Below, one piece after another: positions 45,949 to 57,491 of a stretch of DNA of 64,000 nt; the first letter of the stretch is position 1, and each line of letters begins with the position of its first letter. The stretch is from Charina bottae. Its lineage: Eukaryota; Chordata; Lepidosauria; Squamata; Charinaidae. The notes below the pieces were generated by a model. That model ran no database searches. It was not told where the DNA came from and was given only the letters and a program-made list of their open reading frames with translations. Made by a program: the position numbers and the translations under genes. The stretch is taken from assembly GCA_023362775.1 (NCBI GenBank), contig JALMGJ010000012.1, positions 26,815,001-26,879,000 of the forward strand, in the 5' to 3' direction.

Positions 45949-46345
45949 TCATTCTAAACATAAAATCCAACATGAACAGGAGCACTGACCTAACATATAA
46001 ATAAGAATGGTGCAATGCTTAGAATCAAGAGAATCTCCTCCAAAATAATTCAGTTTATAATAATTTCCTGAAAGCCAGCAAGGTGGGGTGGGTCTGATCT
46101 CCAAGCTATGAAGGCCTTTCCAGGTCAACAGCACCTCACATTGTATCTGGCAACCTATCAGGAACCAGTTCAGGGCCTGCAGAGTGTGTGTTATGTGCTC
46201 CCATTGCCAGGAGCTAGCAAGTAGGCGGGCCACTGCAGCCTGGGACAGTTGCGACTTCCAAATCGTTTTTAAGGGCAGCCCCACGTAAAGTGCACTGCAG
46301 TAGACCAGCCAACTAGTGATGGCTGAGTTTTCTTTCAGTGAAGAA
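45949..46345 (-). mobile_element. L2-type LINE, ORF2 C-terminal remnant
   Basis: Minus strand reads SALYVGLPLKTIWKSQLSQA, then WEHITHTLQALNWFLIGCQI and LNYFGGDSLDSKHCTILIYM. It is the same family as 900-1655, better preserved, but the endonuclease and most of RT are missing. Confidence 0.85.
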
Positions 46346-46828
46346 AACAAGTGTCCCAGCTAATAGCATGGACTAATCTTCTTGGTCAAGGGACACCATA
46401 AAAGATGAAGATTTGCTATAAAAGGGTACCAACAAGACCATAAGTACCTATTACTCACATTCCCCTAAAACAATAAACCTGGCATCTCATGGGAGAGACC
46501 CTCAATCAAAGTTTAATTATAAGGTTCATCTTTGATGTTAAAACCAACCAACCAACCAAAAGCTATAGCCTTCTTAAGAGTTGGAGTCTATGGCCCTCCA
46601 GACATTACTCAGAGTGGCTGGGAGGTGGGCGGCATATACATTTAATGAATTATGATTATTATTCAACCCCAGCAGCCAAAGTCATCATAACCAATGATAA
46701 GGGATGCTGGGAATGATGATTTAGCCTCAGCTGAAGGGCCACATATTCTTCATCCCTGACTAAACCTTCTTCTTGTACAAACATGTGAATGGACTGTCAT
46801 AAAAGAGTGGGCAGCCCTCTCTCTAGAT

Positions 46829-46963
46829 CCGTGTTTCTCAACCTTGGCGACTTTAAGATGTGTGGACTTCAAATCCCAGAAATCCTCAGCCACCAAGCCT
46901 GGCTGGGGAATTCTGGGAATTGAAGTCCACACATCTTAAAGTTGTCAAGGTTGAGAAACATGG
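46829..46963. mobile_element. hAT MITE family A
   Basis: CCGTGTTTCTCAACCTTGGC to GGTTGAGAAACATGG, flanked by CTCTAGAT / ATCTAGAT. Confidence 0.9.
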
Positions 46964-47958
46964 ATCTAGATGTTTTTGGGGCATGTGGCCTCATAAACAT
47001 GAAACCAAAGAAGGGCGACAGATGTTCAAGTCTCTCCAGAAATAATTTTAATCAGCAGGAACTTAGATAACATGTTGACCAAGTTGCAGTGGCATCTAGC
47101 AGAAGCACAGCTCTCTCAATTATCAAGATTCCCTTCCCATATTTAGTTCCAAATGCTTGAAGGTGGTTATTATTTGGTCTCTTCTTTCTGTCCCCAAAAA
47201 TTATTCGACTACCTCAAAACAAGATTATCAACTGCTCACTAGGACTTCGTTTGCACCTTCTTTAGCCAACTGCTTATCTCAGTTAAAAATGATTATAATG
47301 TTCAACCTACAGTCTGATTGCAATCATATTTTACCAGACGTCAGCTGCCTTGAAATCCACAGAAGTTCCTCCCAAATAATCACACTCAGGACATCTGCCT
47401 TCAGATGCATCAACCACAAGCTGGAATTGTTTTTCAGCCACTTCCAAGCCTTCTCAGAGATTAGCCACATCTGGTTCTGAACTATAATTAGAAGCACACC
47501 CAAACTGGCTTGCTTGTACATAAAACACCACGGCTGAAGGAAGCCCTTCCCGTCTACCCCAGCTATTTCACTCGTGCCTTCAGGTTGGCAGAAGTGACGA
47601 ACAGCCTCCTTCTGGGTCAGAGTCATTCTGATGCACTTCTGTCGCAGGAGACAATGGTTTGGGTCCACCAACATGATAAGCCGTGTTCTGGTTTGACTTT
47701 GCATGTTGCCCAAACCCAGACCATGGGTCACATTGCGGTTAAGGAGCTCCATGGCTGGATTTTGGTTAGCTCAGCTTAATCATGGTCCTGCGTGTCATCT
47801 GAACGTGGATTGATAGCTAGTTTACAGTCAATCAGTCATTAGTCCTCCACGGAAACTAAATGGAATTCAAATGCAGATATGAAATGAAGGTGCTGTTGCA
47901 GCAATGGACTGGGGACACCAAAGATGGGGCCCGAGTCTAAACTTTCCACCACCCTATG
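46964..47958. other. Unassigned intron 1 sequence
   Basis: Overlapping frames of 89-142 codons at 47157-47779 on both strands show no domain or splice context; treated as chance. Confidence 0.45.
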
Positions 47959-48249
47959 CAAGGTTTCTCAACCAGGGTTCCGCGAGAGGTCATTAGGGGT
48001 TCCCTGGGAGACCACAATTTATTAAAAAAATTATTTCAAATTCGGGCAACTTCACATTAAAGAGGTAAGTTTCATTCTTTATTTTTAGTTTAAGAACACT
48101 GTTAATACATCTATACAGGCCTACCCATGAAATGAATACAATAACTTTCTAACTTCTGGCCTATATTTGAGCCTGAATGTGCAGGGGTTCCCCAAGGCCT
48201 GAAAAATATTTCAAGGGTTCCTCCAGGGTCAAAAGGTTGAGAAAGGCTG
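47959..48249 (+). mobile_element. hAT MITE family B
   Basis: CAAGGTTTCTCAACCAGGGT to GTTGAGAAAGGCTG with ACCCTATG / ACCCTATT flanks. Confidence 0.9.
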
Positions 48250-50274
48250 ACCCTATTTGTGGAAAAGGCACTCAGGGTCTTTTTCCCTCACTACCCAGCA
48301 AATTATAAAAGGAAACTGACAGAAGCAGGAGACGATTAATGTCTTACCTGGGCTCATACATTACCCATTGTTACTGCTAGGGATCTTTCAGTATCCACAG
48401 CATTCCTCAAAAAATCCCCAAAGCCCAGAGCAATTTTCCCCATTTTTGGCAGAACTCAGGGTCAAAATAGCTGCCTTAAGCCTCTGCAGGAACAGAAACA
48501 CCATTTTTTCCTCTGCCCCAAACTTCCAAGAAAGTACAAAGAAATTGAGTCCTGGCCATTCCAGGATATTGCAGCACCATGATCCATGTTACTTATGGCT
48601 ACCATGGCCTCGGACCACGAAGGCTTGTTCCTCTGTTACACAGGAATTCATCTGGAAAGTTCCAGAGAGGGAAAGAGTTTTGTTAAAATTCTTCCTCTAA
48701 GAAAGTGTTGACACAATTGCTTTCTATTTCTTCCTGATGTTTATATTGCCATTGATTTTCTGATTCTAGGGCTATCTGCACATGTATGCACGGACGCACA
48801 CACAAAATACCAAAACAACAACATTTATAAACCAGTGTTAACAATTAAAAAAAAGAAAGCCCACCACGGTCTTGGATCCCACCACAGTCCTGGATCCTAC
48901 TTCTGCCACCACTTGATCATAGTTTGACCTAGTGCTAGAAAAAATATACTTTCAGTACCAGTGACCCGGCCATGGAGAGAACGTTCCATAATTTCAGTGC
49001 CATAACAGAAGATTCTTCAGTAGGATATCCCATAATATTTCCATGGGTATTGCCAAAGGAGCCCCCCTGCGTTCACACAATACAATAAACCACGTTTTAT
49101 TTCACCATGATTAATTGAATAATCCATAATTTGCCAAGTTTACACATTGCACTAATCCATCAACCACTACCACAGCTGGGCTTAAACACAACATGGCAAA
49201 CCGCAATCAAGGAAACCACATTTGGGCTTAATGTGATGTGGTGTGTGAACACAGTCCTTCTCTTGCATGGGCTGATTAATATAAAGGTTTATCTTCCCAC
49301 TTTCTTCTTTTGCTTCCTCTGGTATTGCCCCCATGCTGAAATCAGTTGGCAGTCCCTTAAGAATTTGATTATGTTCCATTCAGTCTGCTTTGTGAATCCA
49401 CCACACTGGTTCGTGAATCATGAGGTTTAGCATCTTGGCTTGTTTGTTACTGCTGCTTATATAACAAATGGTCGTTTACAAACCCTGCAGCTCTAATGAG
49501 GATAAAGCTGACTCCACAAAGCATCTTCCCAAAACAGTTTGGATGATTCTTAGCTACATAACAGAAAGGGAGCTCTGTGAAGCTTCAACATATGTTTTGC
49601 AAATGTGTATTTTTGAGTCAACAAAGTAACATCAAGCCGTCTGCTCAGAGATTATTAGCCACAACAGCTAAGTAAAACTTCAGTGAGCTTTGCTCAAAAT
49701 ACCAGACAATGCTGACAAAATGATTTCCAGATGCACTGAATATCAATACATGGAACCCGGTCTGATGTAGAAAGTAGATTCTCAAGCTTTCACATCTGAT
49801 TTATCTTGGATTTGCTCCAGACGATGTTGCTCTCACTTTTAAACCCACCCCAGCATTTAATTCCAGTTTCTACCCAATATGGAAGAATTGGAAAAAAAAG
49901 AAAAAGAACTTGGGCATATATGCAGTTGCATGAAAGAAGAAAAATGTTCTTCATTTCAGGCACAGAAAACCAAGCGGTTCCTTAGCCAAGAAGGGCTAAT
50001 GAGATTAAGGCTGATGTAACTCCTGATGTCATGGTGTAGACGGCAGCCGCTGAAACGGGATCAGAAATCTTGTACTCTGGTAGAATCCCATAGGGAATCC
50101 GTATGGCAACTTTAGACGGGTCTGATTATGCCAAGTGAGCCAGTGTAAAAAAAAGAGGGGGCTGTCTCACAGATGCCTTACTGAAGGATTTTCCTGCATC
50201 TTTCTAATACTTCTCACCCTATCTTCTAATACTTTTCACCGCTAAAAGTGTCAACCCCAATTTACACTTTATAG
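48250..50274. other. Unassigned intron 1 sequence
   Basis: The longest repeat-poor stretch in intron 1 (about 2 kb). No exon-like signal was seen by eye. Confidence 0.45.
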
Positions 50275-50409
50275 CACTGTTTCTCAACCTTGGCAACTTT
50301 AAGATGTGTGGACTTCAACTCCCAGAATCCCCTAGCCAGCTTTGCTGGCTGGGGGATTCTGGGAGTTGAAGTCCACACATCTTAAAGCTGCTAAGGTTGA
50401 GAAACACTG
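50275..50409. mobile_element. hAT MITE family A
   Basis: CACTGTTTCTCAACCTTGGC to GGTTGAGAAACACTG, flanked by CTTTATAG / CTTTAGAG; nearly perfect 65-bp arms. Confidence 0.93.
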
Positions 50410-50759
50410 CTTTAGAGCAACTGCTGCCATTCTGCGTTACAGTCCTGAATCACAGGTAGAAGGTAGCTTTTGCTAAACTTCTATAAATCTATTAAAAACC
50501 CCACTCATTGGTGTTTCAAACAACACAGCTCCTTGGGAAACCCTGACTTAAAAAAAGAATCTGATCTGTACACATTTCTGGAATTAGATTTACTGACTTC
50601 TGAATACTTTTTAGATGATGTAGAGCATTTATAAAGATCAATGTGTTAAAGAGAGAGCGACAGGACCGATTAAATTCCATTAGGCTTTGCTTTCTCCTGT
50701 TGAGCTTAAATGTATATAAAGTCAGCAAATAAGTAAATAAATACAATAAAATAAAGTAA

Positions 50760-50955
50760 ATAAAGCATTTTGTTGTTTAGAAGAGGCATGAAGACCGGCT
50801 CTTCACCCAGGTCTTTGGTGAAGGAGAATGAGATCCCCTTCTTTGTCTTTTATCTTTTGATTTTATTGTAATTTCTTTGTTTGATTGTTGTGAGCTGCCC
50901 CAGTCACTGAGAGTCGGGAAGCATATATGTTTAATATATTATTACTATTATTATC
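50760..50955 (+). mobile_element. L2 3' end
   Basis: GAAGACCGGCTCTTCACCCA and later GAGCTGCCCCAGTCACTGAG...GGGAAGCATATATG resemble the L2 ORF2 end and terminal hairpin, with an ATT tail. Confidence 0.65.
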
Positions 50956-51976
50956 CTTAAAACAGATTGGGAGTTGTGTGCTTTTTAGAAATTCAAAACG
51001 TTAATTCTGCCATGTTGATCAGGATACCATTTTAATGCTTTCCCCCCCAGTGAGCATCATAAAATGCAGAAGAAGAACCTATGCCGATCTACACCTGGAG
51101 ACACTGCTGATTGTTTCCCAGGCCTAAAAAAAAATTCCACGAACAGATTTTAGCATGACAGCTAGAAAGATCCACCAGTTTCCAGGGCCAGAGAGATTCC
51201 ACGTGTTTGCTTCTCCTCTATGCTTTCAGAAGACAGTATATTCTCATGAATAATACAGCAGCATCCCACAATCTGCGGACTAATCCCCACCTTGTACAAT
51301 CAACAGATCTACTAGCTGGGAATCATGGAGGTTGCAATCCAATGTATCTACAGGCGGTGCCAACTGATCTGATTATCACCAAACATTAGGCAGTCTATCC
51401 GATCCAGGCTGCTCCCTGCAACAGAAGTAGGCACCCAAAATTCCACCCCTGTGGTATGTAAACACTAGTTTATGGCTTAGCTTATTGTGTAACACAGCCA
51501 GTTATGGCTTATCAACAAACTGAGACAGAGCTTAGATCTGACTTGTTTGGCATGCAAGGTTTAGGGTTTGTTTAGCACGTGAGAACCCAAACATTCATTT
51601 GTAAAGCATGGTTTATGATTCATTGTGTTGTTCTCACCCAACAAATTGTTGTGCATTCCAGAAGCCACAGTTAAATAAACTACAGCTTCATGGAGGTGGC
51701 TGCAATGTTGCCCCCTTGGGTATCCTTTTGCACCCATGCCAGGGTTTCCTATCCCATCTGATTTTGTATATTTTTAAACCTTCATCCATCCATCCATCCA
51801 TCCAGTCAACCACCAACCCCCAGTGTCATCCCGATTTCAAAAAATGCCTCTCACCCCCAAATGGGCTGCTTGGGTCTTCCCAGGAAATAAAAGAGCAGAG
51901 GAGCTATACTCCAGTGCTAGTTTGAAGTCCTGTCTGCCAAAAAGAGAAAGGACTAAAATAAATAGGAATAGTAGTG
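50956..51976. other. Unassigned intron 1 sequence
   Basis: Holds an (ATCC)n microsatellite at 51783-51803; otherwise unassigned. Confidence 0.5.
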
Positions 51977-51979
51977 AAT

Positions 51980-52304
51980 GGTGGGGACGTGGTGGCTCAG
52001 CGGTTAAGATGCCAGGCTTGTCAATCAGAAGATCGCCCTAGCCCCGCGTGACGGAGCGAGCTCCCGCACTCGCCCCAGCTCTTGCCAACCTAGCAATTCG
52101 AAAGCATGCAAATGCAAGTAGATGAATAGGTACCACTTTGGTGGGTAGGTAACAGCGTTCCGCGCGCGTCATGCAGCCACATGACCGTGGAAGCATCTTC
52201 GGACAACGCTGGCTCTTCGGCTAACAAACGGAGATGAGCACCGGCCCCTAGAGTCGGACACGACTGCACAAATGTGCAGGGGGAACCTTTACCTTTACCT
52301 TTTT
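51980..52304 (+). mobile_element. Sauria SINE
   Basis: GGGGACGTGGTGGCTCAGCG head; the B box region is shortened (AGATCGCCCTAGCCCC); tail AGAGTCGGACACGACTGCAC and CCTTTACCTTTACC. Confidence 0.92.
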
Positions 52305-53337
52305 AGTAGTGAATGTCTTGCAGAAGAACCTAGAGAAGGTGGCAGGTAGTTTTCTGTCAATCAGTGCAGCGCTGTGCTAAGAGCATCCAAACATCTCCCC
52401 CAAATTCCAAGGCATCTTACCCTCCAAAAATTGAGACCTTCACCATATCACAAACAGTAATATGTGATTCCCAACCTATACATTTTCTTCCAACTTGCAT
52501 TCCCAATTATCACCAGGCCATTATCAGCTGCCCCAAATATCTGTTTGAACTTGGGCAGATATGTTTATGGTAAAATGGTTCTGTATATAAGCAGTATATC
52601 AATGGCTTCCATCCATAAACAAATGAACCTTAGTGTTTGCCCAGTTTTGCCTTTTTTTTGCACAGATTACATGTTACAGTTTTGCCAAAAAAAAAAAAAA
52701 ACCAGCAAAGTCAAATAAAGAGAATTAGGATTCTGACACTTAGCTGTCTGGAAAGGATTAGAACCCCAATACTTAGCTGATGCAGCCAGATTACTATAAA
52801 CGCATAAAAGCTGTTTAATCAGATTTTTAGTAACATTAGCTTATTTTAGATCAACTTCACACATTGGCTCAACTGAAAGTTACTGGTATCCTTGTCTCAG
52901 TTTCGCCAGAGTTTTAGATGTAATGTTAAGGGTAACATTACCGCCCTTAAAGAGATATATGCTGAATTACAAATTATCAAATGTAATCCCCCAATTTAAA
53001 TTTAACCAAGTTTACTGAGCTGATTTTCTTGTTGTCAAACACAGCAGTATGCCCTTTTGGTCCCCTATAATGCCTGTTAATGACTTTTTAAATTCCTGGT
53101 TTATCACAAAGCAAATCCTTCATGTATACGCTACAAAGGCAGATTAGCAAAAAGCATCCATTCACATAACAAGGCAAAACTATTTTTGTTTTTTTGTTTT
53201 TATTTTTGTTATAAGTTTCTAGTCCTCACTGAGAGTGCAGTTGTACATTAAGAGAAAAACAATCTGCTATTAAGATGCTTCCAGGTTCCTTTTTTTTACT
53301 TACTACAGTCAGTTTTGCCACCTACAAAAACTTAGAC
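52305..53337. other. Unassigned intron 1 sequence
   Basis: AT-rich with an A-run at 52688-52701; no exon or repeat recognised. Confidence 0.5.
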
Positions 53338-53476
53338 CAGTGTTTCTCAGCCTTGGCAACTTTAAGACGCGTGGACTTCAACTCCCAGAATTCCCCAGCC
53401 AGCCAGCATGGCTGGCTGGGGAATTCTGGGAGTTGATGTCCACGCGTCTTGAAGTTCCCAAGGTTGAGAAACACTG
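53338..53476. mobile_element. hAT MITE family A
   Basis: CAGTGTTTCTCAGCCTTGGC to GGTTGAGAAACACTG with perfect ACTTAGAC duplications; arms meet at GCCAGCCAGCATGGCTGGCT. Confidence 0.94.
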
Positions 53477-54934
53477 ACTTAGACAAGGTATATGTGAGTA
53501 CAGAGATTACAGCTATAATTTCCATTTCAATTCCAGGCACCCATCCTTCAAATCATGCTCACAAGCCTGCTAAACTTTAGTATATCCTGGGATCAAATGC
53601 TAGGCCTACGAATGTTTCTTTGAACCAGGTTAGAGGGAGGGAAGGATGGAAGCAGAGAACGGGGTGTGGGGGAAGAAGAATGACCATCACCTTGCTAACT
53701 GATCTCCAACTGTTCCCCACTGCAATCTGTTCTGCCTTTCACGCTGCAGCACAGCGTTCTCCATCAAGGCACGTGAAGAACAACTTACAAGAACCAGCGC
53801 TTGGAATTCCACCCCGCACCTTCCATTTTGAGCCTCTGGAAGCCTTTGGTCTTTCCCGTGACGAAGGACGGGAAAAACCAGACATGGCTACACGTTAGGG
53901 AAAAACTGGGGAACGAAGGGCTGCAGATAATAAGGTCTGCCCGGCCCACAAGGATTATAACTGGAAAATGGACCGCACCCAGAAAAACCTCCAGGTTTGT
54001 TTCCCTGGGGACCCTTACGGGCGTGACCCTTGCAATCTTTCGCCTAGTGCTGCTGGACGGCCAAAATGTACATGCAAAGGACTGCATGGCATGTCTCCAC
54101 AAGGGAGCGTTAGCATTCAGAGGCTCTGATTTTTTTTTCCCCTTAGCAAACCCCTCTCACTTCTGACAGCCCTTGTCAATTCCCCCTAGTGTGTGTTAGA
54201 AGAAGAATAGCAAGAATCCTCTAGCTGATGGGAATTAAAAAGGAAAAGGCCATCAGCATCGCTGCAATCCAAAACTGAACTGTGTATGGAATTTGCCAGT
54301 TTAAATTTTATATTCCTGTATAAATATAGCAGGAAAAATAAGAACCACAGAATATGATACACTTCACATTCCGTTGTAAACAACTATAGCCCTGATTAGC
54401 TTCTACTGCACATTTGCCACATGAAAATAACAAACCCCTTGGATCAGTTAAAATGCTAGGACAATCAAATCCAGATATTGTAAAATCTGCATTTTAATAA
54501 CCAACGAATCTAGGAAGGCATAGCCTAGCTATGAAGCCTGCTGTGGGCTATTCTTTTTCTTTTCATAATGTGCTCTTTTAGACATTGCAAATTTAGCAAA
54601 ATGCAATCTCCAGACCATGCAAACAGCTGAGAGCAATTGCAACCTTGCACTCCAGGCGCAGAATTGGACAGGAAAATCGGCGCAAACCGCCCAGGGCTGC
54701 TGGGAAAGCTAAAAGGATTACAATAGTCTTGGACCAAGTAATCCAATGGGATCAAGAGGAGAGTGGAAAGGTGGCTGACCTCAAGACATTGTCTTGGAGG
54801 AGGCTTTTTTAAAAAGCAAAAACCGAGGACTGCAAATTGAGATTACACCCAAAGAGAAAGTCTGAGCATCTGTATTTATGTATGGCAGGTTCCTCTAAAA
54901 CATTAAATATGCCATTTCACAAGATGCCCTCAAA
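53477..54934. other. Unassigned sequence left of the CpG island
   Basis: Higher GC than the rest of intron 1 around 53620-54120, with 92-121 codon frames on both strands and no domain. It could hold regulatory sequence near the promoter. Confidence 0.4.
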
Positions 54935-55030
54935 CTAATTTTATTTATTTATCTATTTATTTGTTTATCTAATTTATATAGCCGCCCATCTCACAAAGCA
55001 AGTGACTCTGGGCAGTGTCCAGCAGAGCTA
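54935..55030 (-). mobile_element. L2 3' terminus, antisense
   Basis: TTTATTTATTTATC-type tail complement, then TATAGCCGCCCATCTCAC and GTGACTCTGGGCAG. Confidence 0.7.
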
Positions 55031-55249
55031 AAACAATTAATCAATACCTAAAGCCATTATCATTATGAATTATCAAGAAACATTAAGCGCTATATAAACA
55101 GAGCTAAAACAAGAAACAGCAGATGAAGAGATGTTAATAATAAGGGAGCCAGGTCACTAGTTCTCCCATACTTTCTCGAGAATTTACGGTAAGGAACGAA
55201 AACATAATAAGACAAGGAAAGATGCGCCCCTCTACTGCAGGAAAAATTA

Positions 55250-56460
55250 CCAGGCTGTGCAGCCCCCCCCCTCCTCCTCTCCTCTCCCCGCCCCGACCGA
55301 GTAGCTTTGTGCGTCGGAATGATGCATTTTCTCCGAGGCTGACCCTCGCCAGGCCCAGCTCGCTGGCGATCCACTGGCGGCGATTTTGCCCGCTCGCAAA
55401 CCGCAGTGGGGGCAGCGGAGAAAGCGGGGCTGATTTTTGCGGAGGGGGTGGGGGGGAAGAGGAGTCTAGACAACAACAGGCAATCAGCATGCACGGGACC
55501 GCGCGGGGGGAGAGAAGAACCGCACGGGAGCGTCAAAAAAAAGAAAGCAAGCAAAATCAACTCAGGACCCCGCGGCCGGAGGAGGAGGGGGGGGGGCTGG
55601 AGCGGGCGCGGAGCCCACCGGCCCCTTTCTCTCTCGGATCCGTCTTCCGCTTTCCCGCACCTTGGAAAAGGGAAGCGATCCAGCGGCAACTTTGTATCCC
55701 CGCGGCCGCAAAACAAAGGGAAGCGCCGCGCGCCCCGCCCCGCGTCGCCGGAGACGCTGCCCTGCGACAGCAGCCGCCGGGGGCTGACCCCCGCCGCGGT
55801 GGCAGGCGGCGGGCACGGAGCGCCCCGGCGGGAGGGACGGGCACCCCCTTGGATCCGCGGGGACCCCCGCGCGCCCCCGCCTTCCGCGAAGGAGGCAGCC
55901 CCCCCCCCTCCCCGTGGCCGCGCCGAGCGGGGGGCTGCCCGCTCGCTCTGCACGCCGAGCCGCCGAGCGCTTGGGGACCCCGGCCGGCCACCCCGCCTCG
56001 CCCGAGCCCTCGGAGGAGGGTTACCTTGGCTGAGGGTCCCGGAGGAGGAGGATGGCTGGGTGCCGAGGGGGGAGGCTGAGGGGTCAGGTGCCGCCCTGGC
56101 GGGGCATGAGTCCCGGCGGAGGGGGGCAGAAGGGAGCAAGCAGGGCTCGCAACGGGATCCCTCTTTCGCAGCAGCCCCGTGCAGGCGCACCCCGGGCTCC
56201 TCTGACACAGGCGAGGAGAATGCAGGATTGTGACGTTCCCCGCTCCGCCCGGCGAGCCACGTGCATAGATTTTAAAAAGAGAGGGACGCGCTACGGGTCC
56301 TGGGAAATGTAGTTCCACCCAGGAGAAGAAAGGGGGAGGGGGCAGAAGCCGTAGCGCCCGGGCCTGGTTTGTCTTCCTCGCGCGAAGGAGGAAGAACGGC
56401 TGGCCCCCCGACCTCGCTCGCCAGCTCTTGTGCTGAAGGCCGGGCGATCTGGGAAAAGAG
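55250..56460. promoter_or_regulatory. CTIF: CpG island promoter
   Basis: About 1.2 kb of very GC- and CpG-rich unique sequence in an otherwise AT-rich window. Near its right end are a CRE half-type TGACGT (56231-56236), a palindromic E-box CACGTG (56258-56263), an AT-rich block (56266-56276) and TCCTGGGAAATGTAGTT (56298-56314), whose complement resembles the ZNF143/SBS core ACTACAnTTCCCAG. Long open frames on both strands here are expected from high GC and lack any recognisable domain. Confidence 0.8.
56025..56300 (-). other. CTIF: Predicted CTIF exon 1 (5' UTR), donor at 56025/56024
   Basis: Within the CpG island the minus strand reads CTCAGCCAAG/GTAACC, a good donor with last exon base 56025. 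Upstream of it on the minus strand lie several short upstream ORFs: ATG at 56266 opens 60 codons and an in-frame ATG at 56107 opens a 7-codon peptide, both stopping at 56084, so no coding start is lost if the real ATG is in exon 2. The right end (transcription start) is a guess from motif positions. Assignment to CTIF is inference from orientation, distance and the need for a 5' UTR exon before the acceptor at 15664. Confidence 0.55.
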
Positions 56461-56825
56461 GATGCTGATCACGCTGGGCTGTCTCAGCGCTTTTCTGCAC
56501 CGCGGCAGAATTAACCTGGATTGGGTTCCATCCCTAAACTGGGTGGAAACGAAGCGGGCTCAAATCCTTTTCTGGATGTCAACCCCACCCTCCACTTGGG
56601 CCAGGGTGAAGACCTGGTCTTCTGCCCCGGCTGCATTTCCCCCGTTCCCTAATCCGTGGATCCTCCTGCTGTTTTACCCTTCACATCCATGCTGGGAGAG
56701 CAAGCGTGACTCTCCGGGGTTGGGTCTTGAGAAGCAGGGTTTCCCGCTGATTGACCTTTTGTATAAGTCTCCCTCCACAGGCTGCTGCTGGTACTTGTTA
56801 CCTTCCTGTCTGATGTGTTCCCTGG

Positions 56826-56852
56826 TAGGAGGGAGGGAGGGAGGGAGGGAGG
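56826..56852 (+). repeat. (GGGA)n microsatellite
   Basis: Tetranucleotide GAGG repeats at the start of the Penelope-like segment. Confidence 0.9.
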
Positions 56853-56879
56853 AAGGAAATAACCCTTTACAGTTGTTGT

Positions 56880-57491
56880 CTATGAAGGTTCTCAGTCATC
56901 CAGGTGGAATTGTCTGTAGCTTGAATCATGTCAACTGGATTTCTATTTTCTTAATGGAAACGTTTCGCTCCTTATTATATACTGAAGATTTTTCCGGTTC
57001 AGTAGCTGAACATGCTCTCAAGCAAACGGGACACAAAATCCTATTTGAAAACACAGAAATACTGGACAACACCAAAAGCCACTACACCAGATTATACAGA
57101 GAAGCCATTGAAATTCACAAACACCAGCACAGTTACAATAAAAAAGAAGAAAGTTTAAAAATTAGCAAAACCTGGCTACCAGTCCTGAAAAACACAGCCT
57201 GCAAAAGGTCAACGAACTCAGTCCAACCACCAGGACCTGGGAATACTTCTCACAATGAACATGCTAATCACGCTCATCAGCCACTCGTTAACATTTCAAC
57301 ACAACAAAAAAACCCCACCTAATCTCCTATAATTTAGCTCTATAAATAGAACATTTCCACTCTACCTGGGCACAGAGATTTTGCTTCTATCTGTGCTCCT
57401 GCCCTCTGAAGATGCTGGCCACAGATGCTGGCGAAACGTTAGGAACCACAACTTCCAGAACACGGCCACACAGCCCGGAAGACCCACAACA
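56880..57491 (+). mobile_element. Penelope-like element, 3' coding end and terminal region
   Basis: Starts with the GAATCATGTCAACTGGATTT terminal motif. The + frame then gives VAEHALKQTGHKILFENTEI, LDNTKSHYTRLYREAIEIHK and SLKISKTWLPVL, the pattern (AEH..TGH, REAIEI) at the C-terminal GIY-YIG endonuclease end of Penelope-like elements. The untranslated part holds a hammerhead-like motif and GGCCACACAGCCCGGAAGAC before running into BovB at 57492. 5'-truncated; no RT domain is present. Confidence 0.7.
57406..57464 (+). ncRNA. Hammerhead-like ribozyme motif in Penelope-like 3' region
   Basis: CTGAAGA (57406-57412, fits CUGANGA), a hairpin GCTGGC / GCTGGC (57414-57419 with 57427-57432, two G-U pairs) and GAAA (57433-57436) occur in ribozyme order. 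One extra T sits between box 1 and the stem, and no clear cleavage strand (U-H after stem III) was found, so activity is doubtful. Penelope-like elements are known to carry such ribozymes. Confidence 0.35.

Noticed and set aside
55090..56318. 372-, 285-, 275- and 253-codon frames on both strands
   Set aside because: CpG-island composition; low-complexity Pro/Arg/Gly sequence with no domain and overlapping in all phases.
56369..57322. 317-codon + frame as a possible gene upstream of CTIF
   Set aside because: Its 3' half is Penelope-like sequence and the 5' half is GC-rich flank with a GGGA repeat; a chance fusion of frames.
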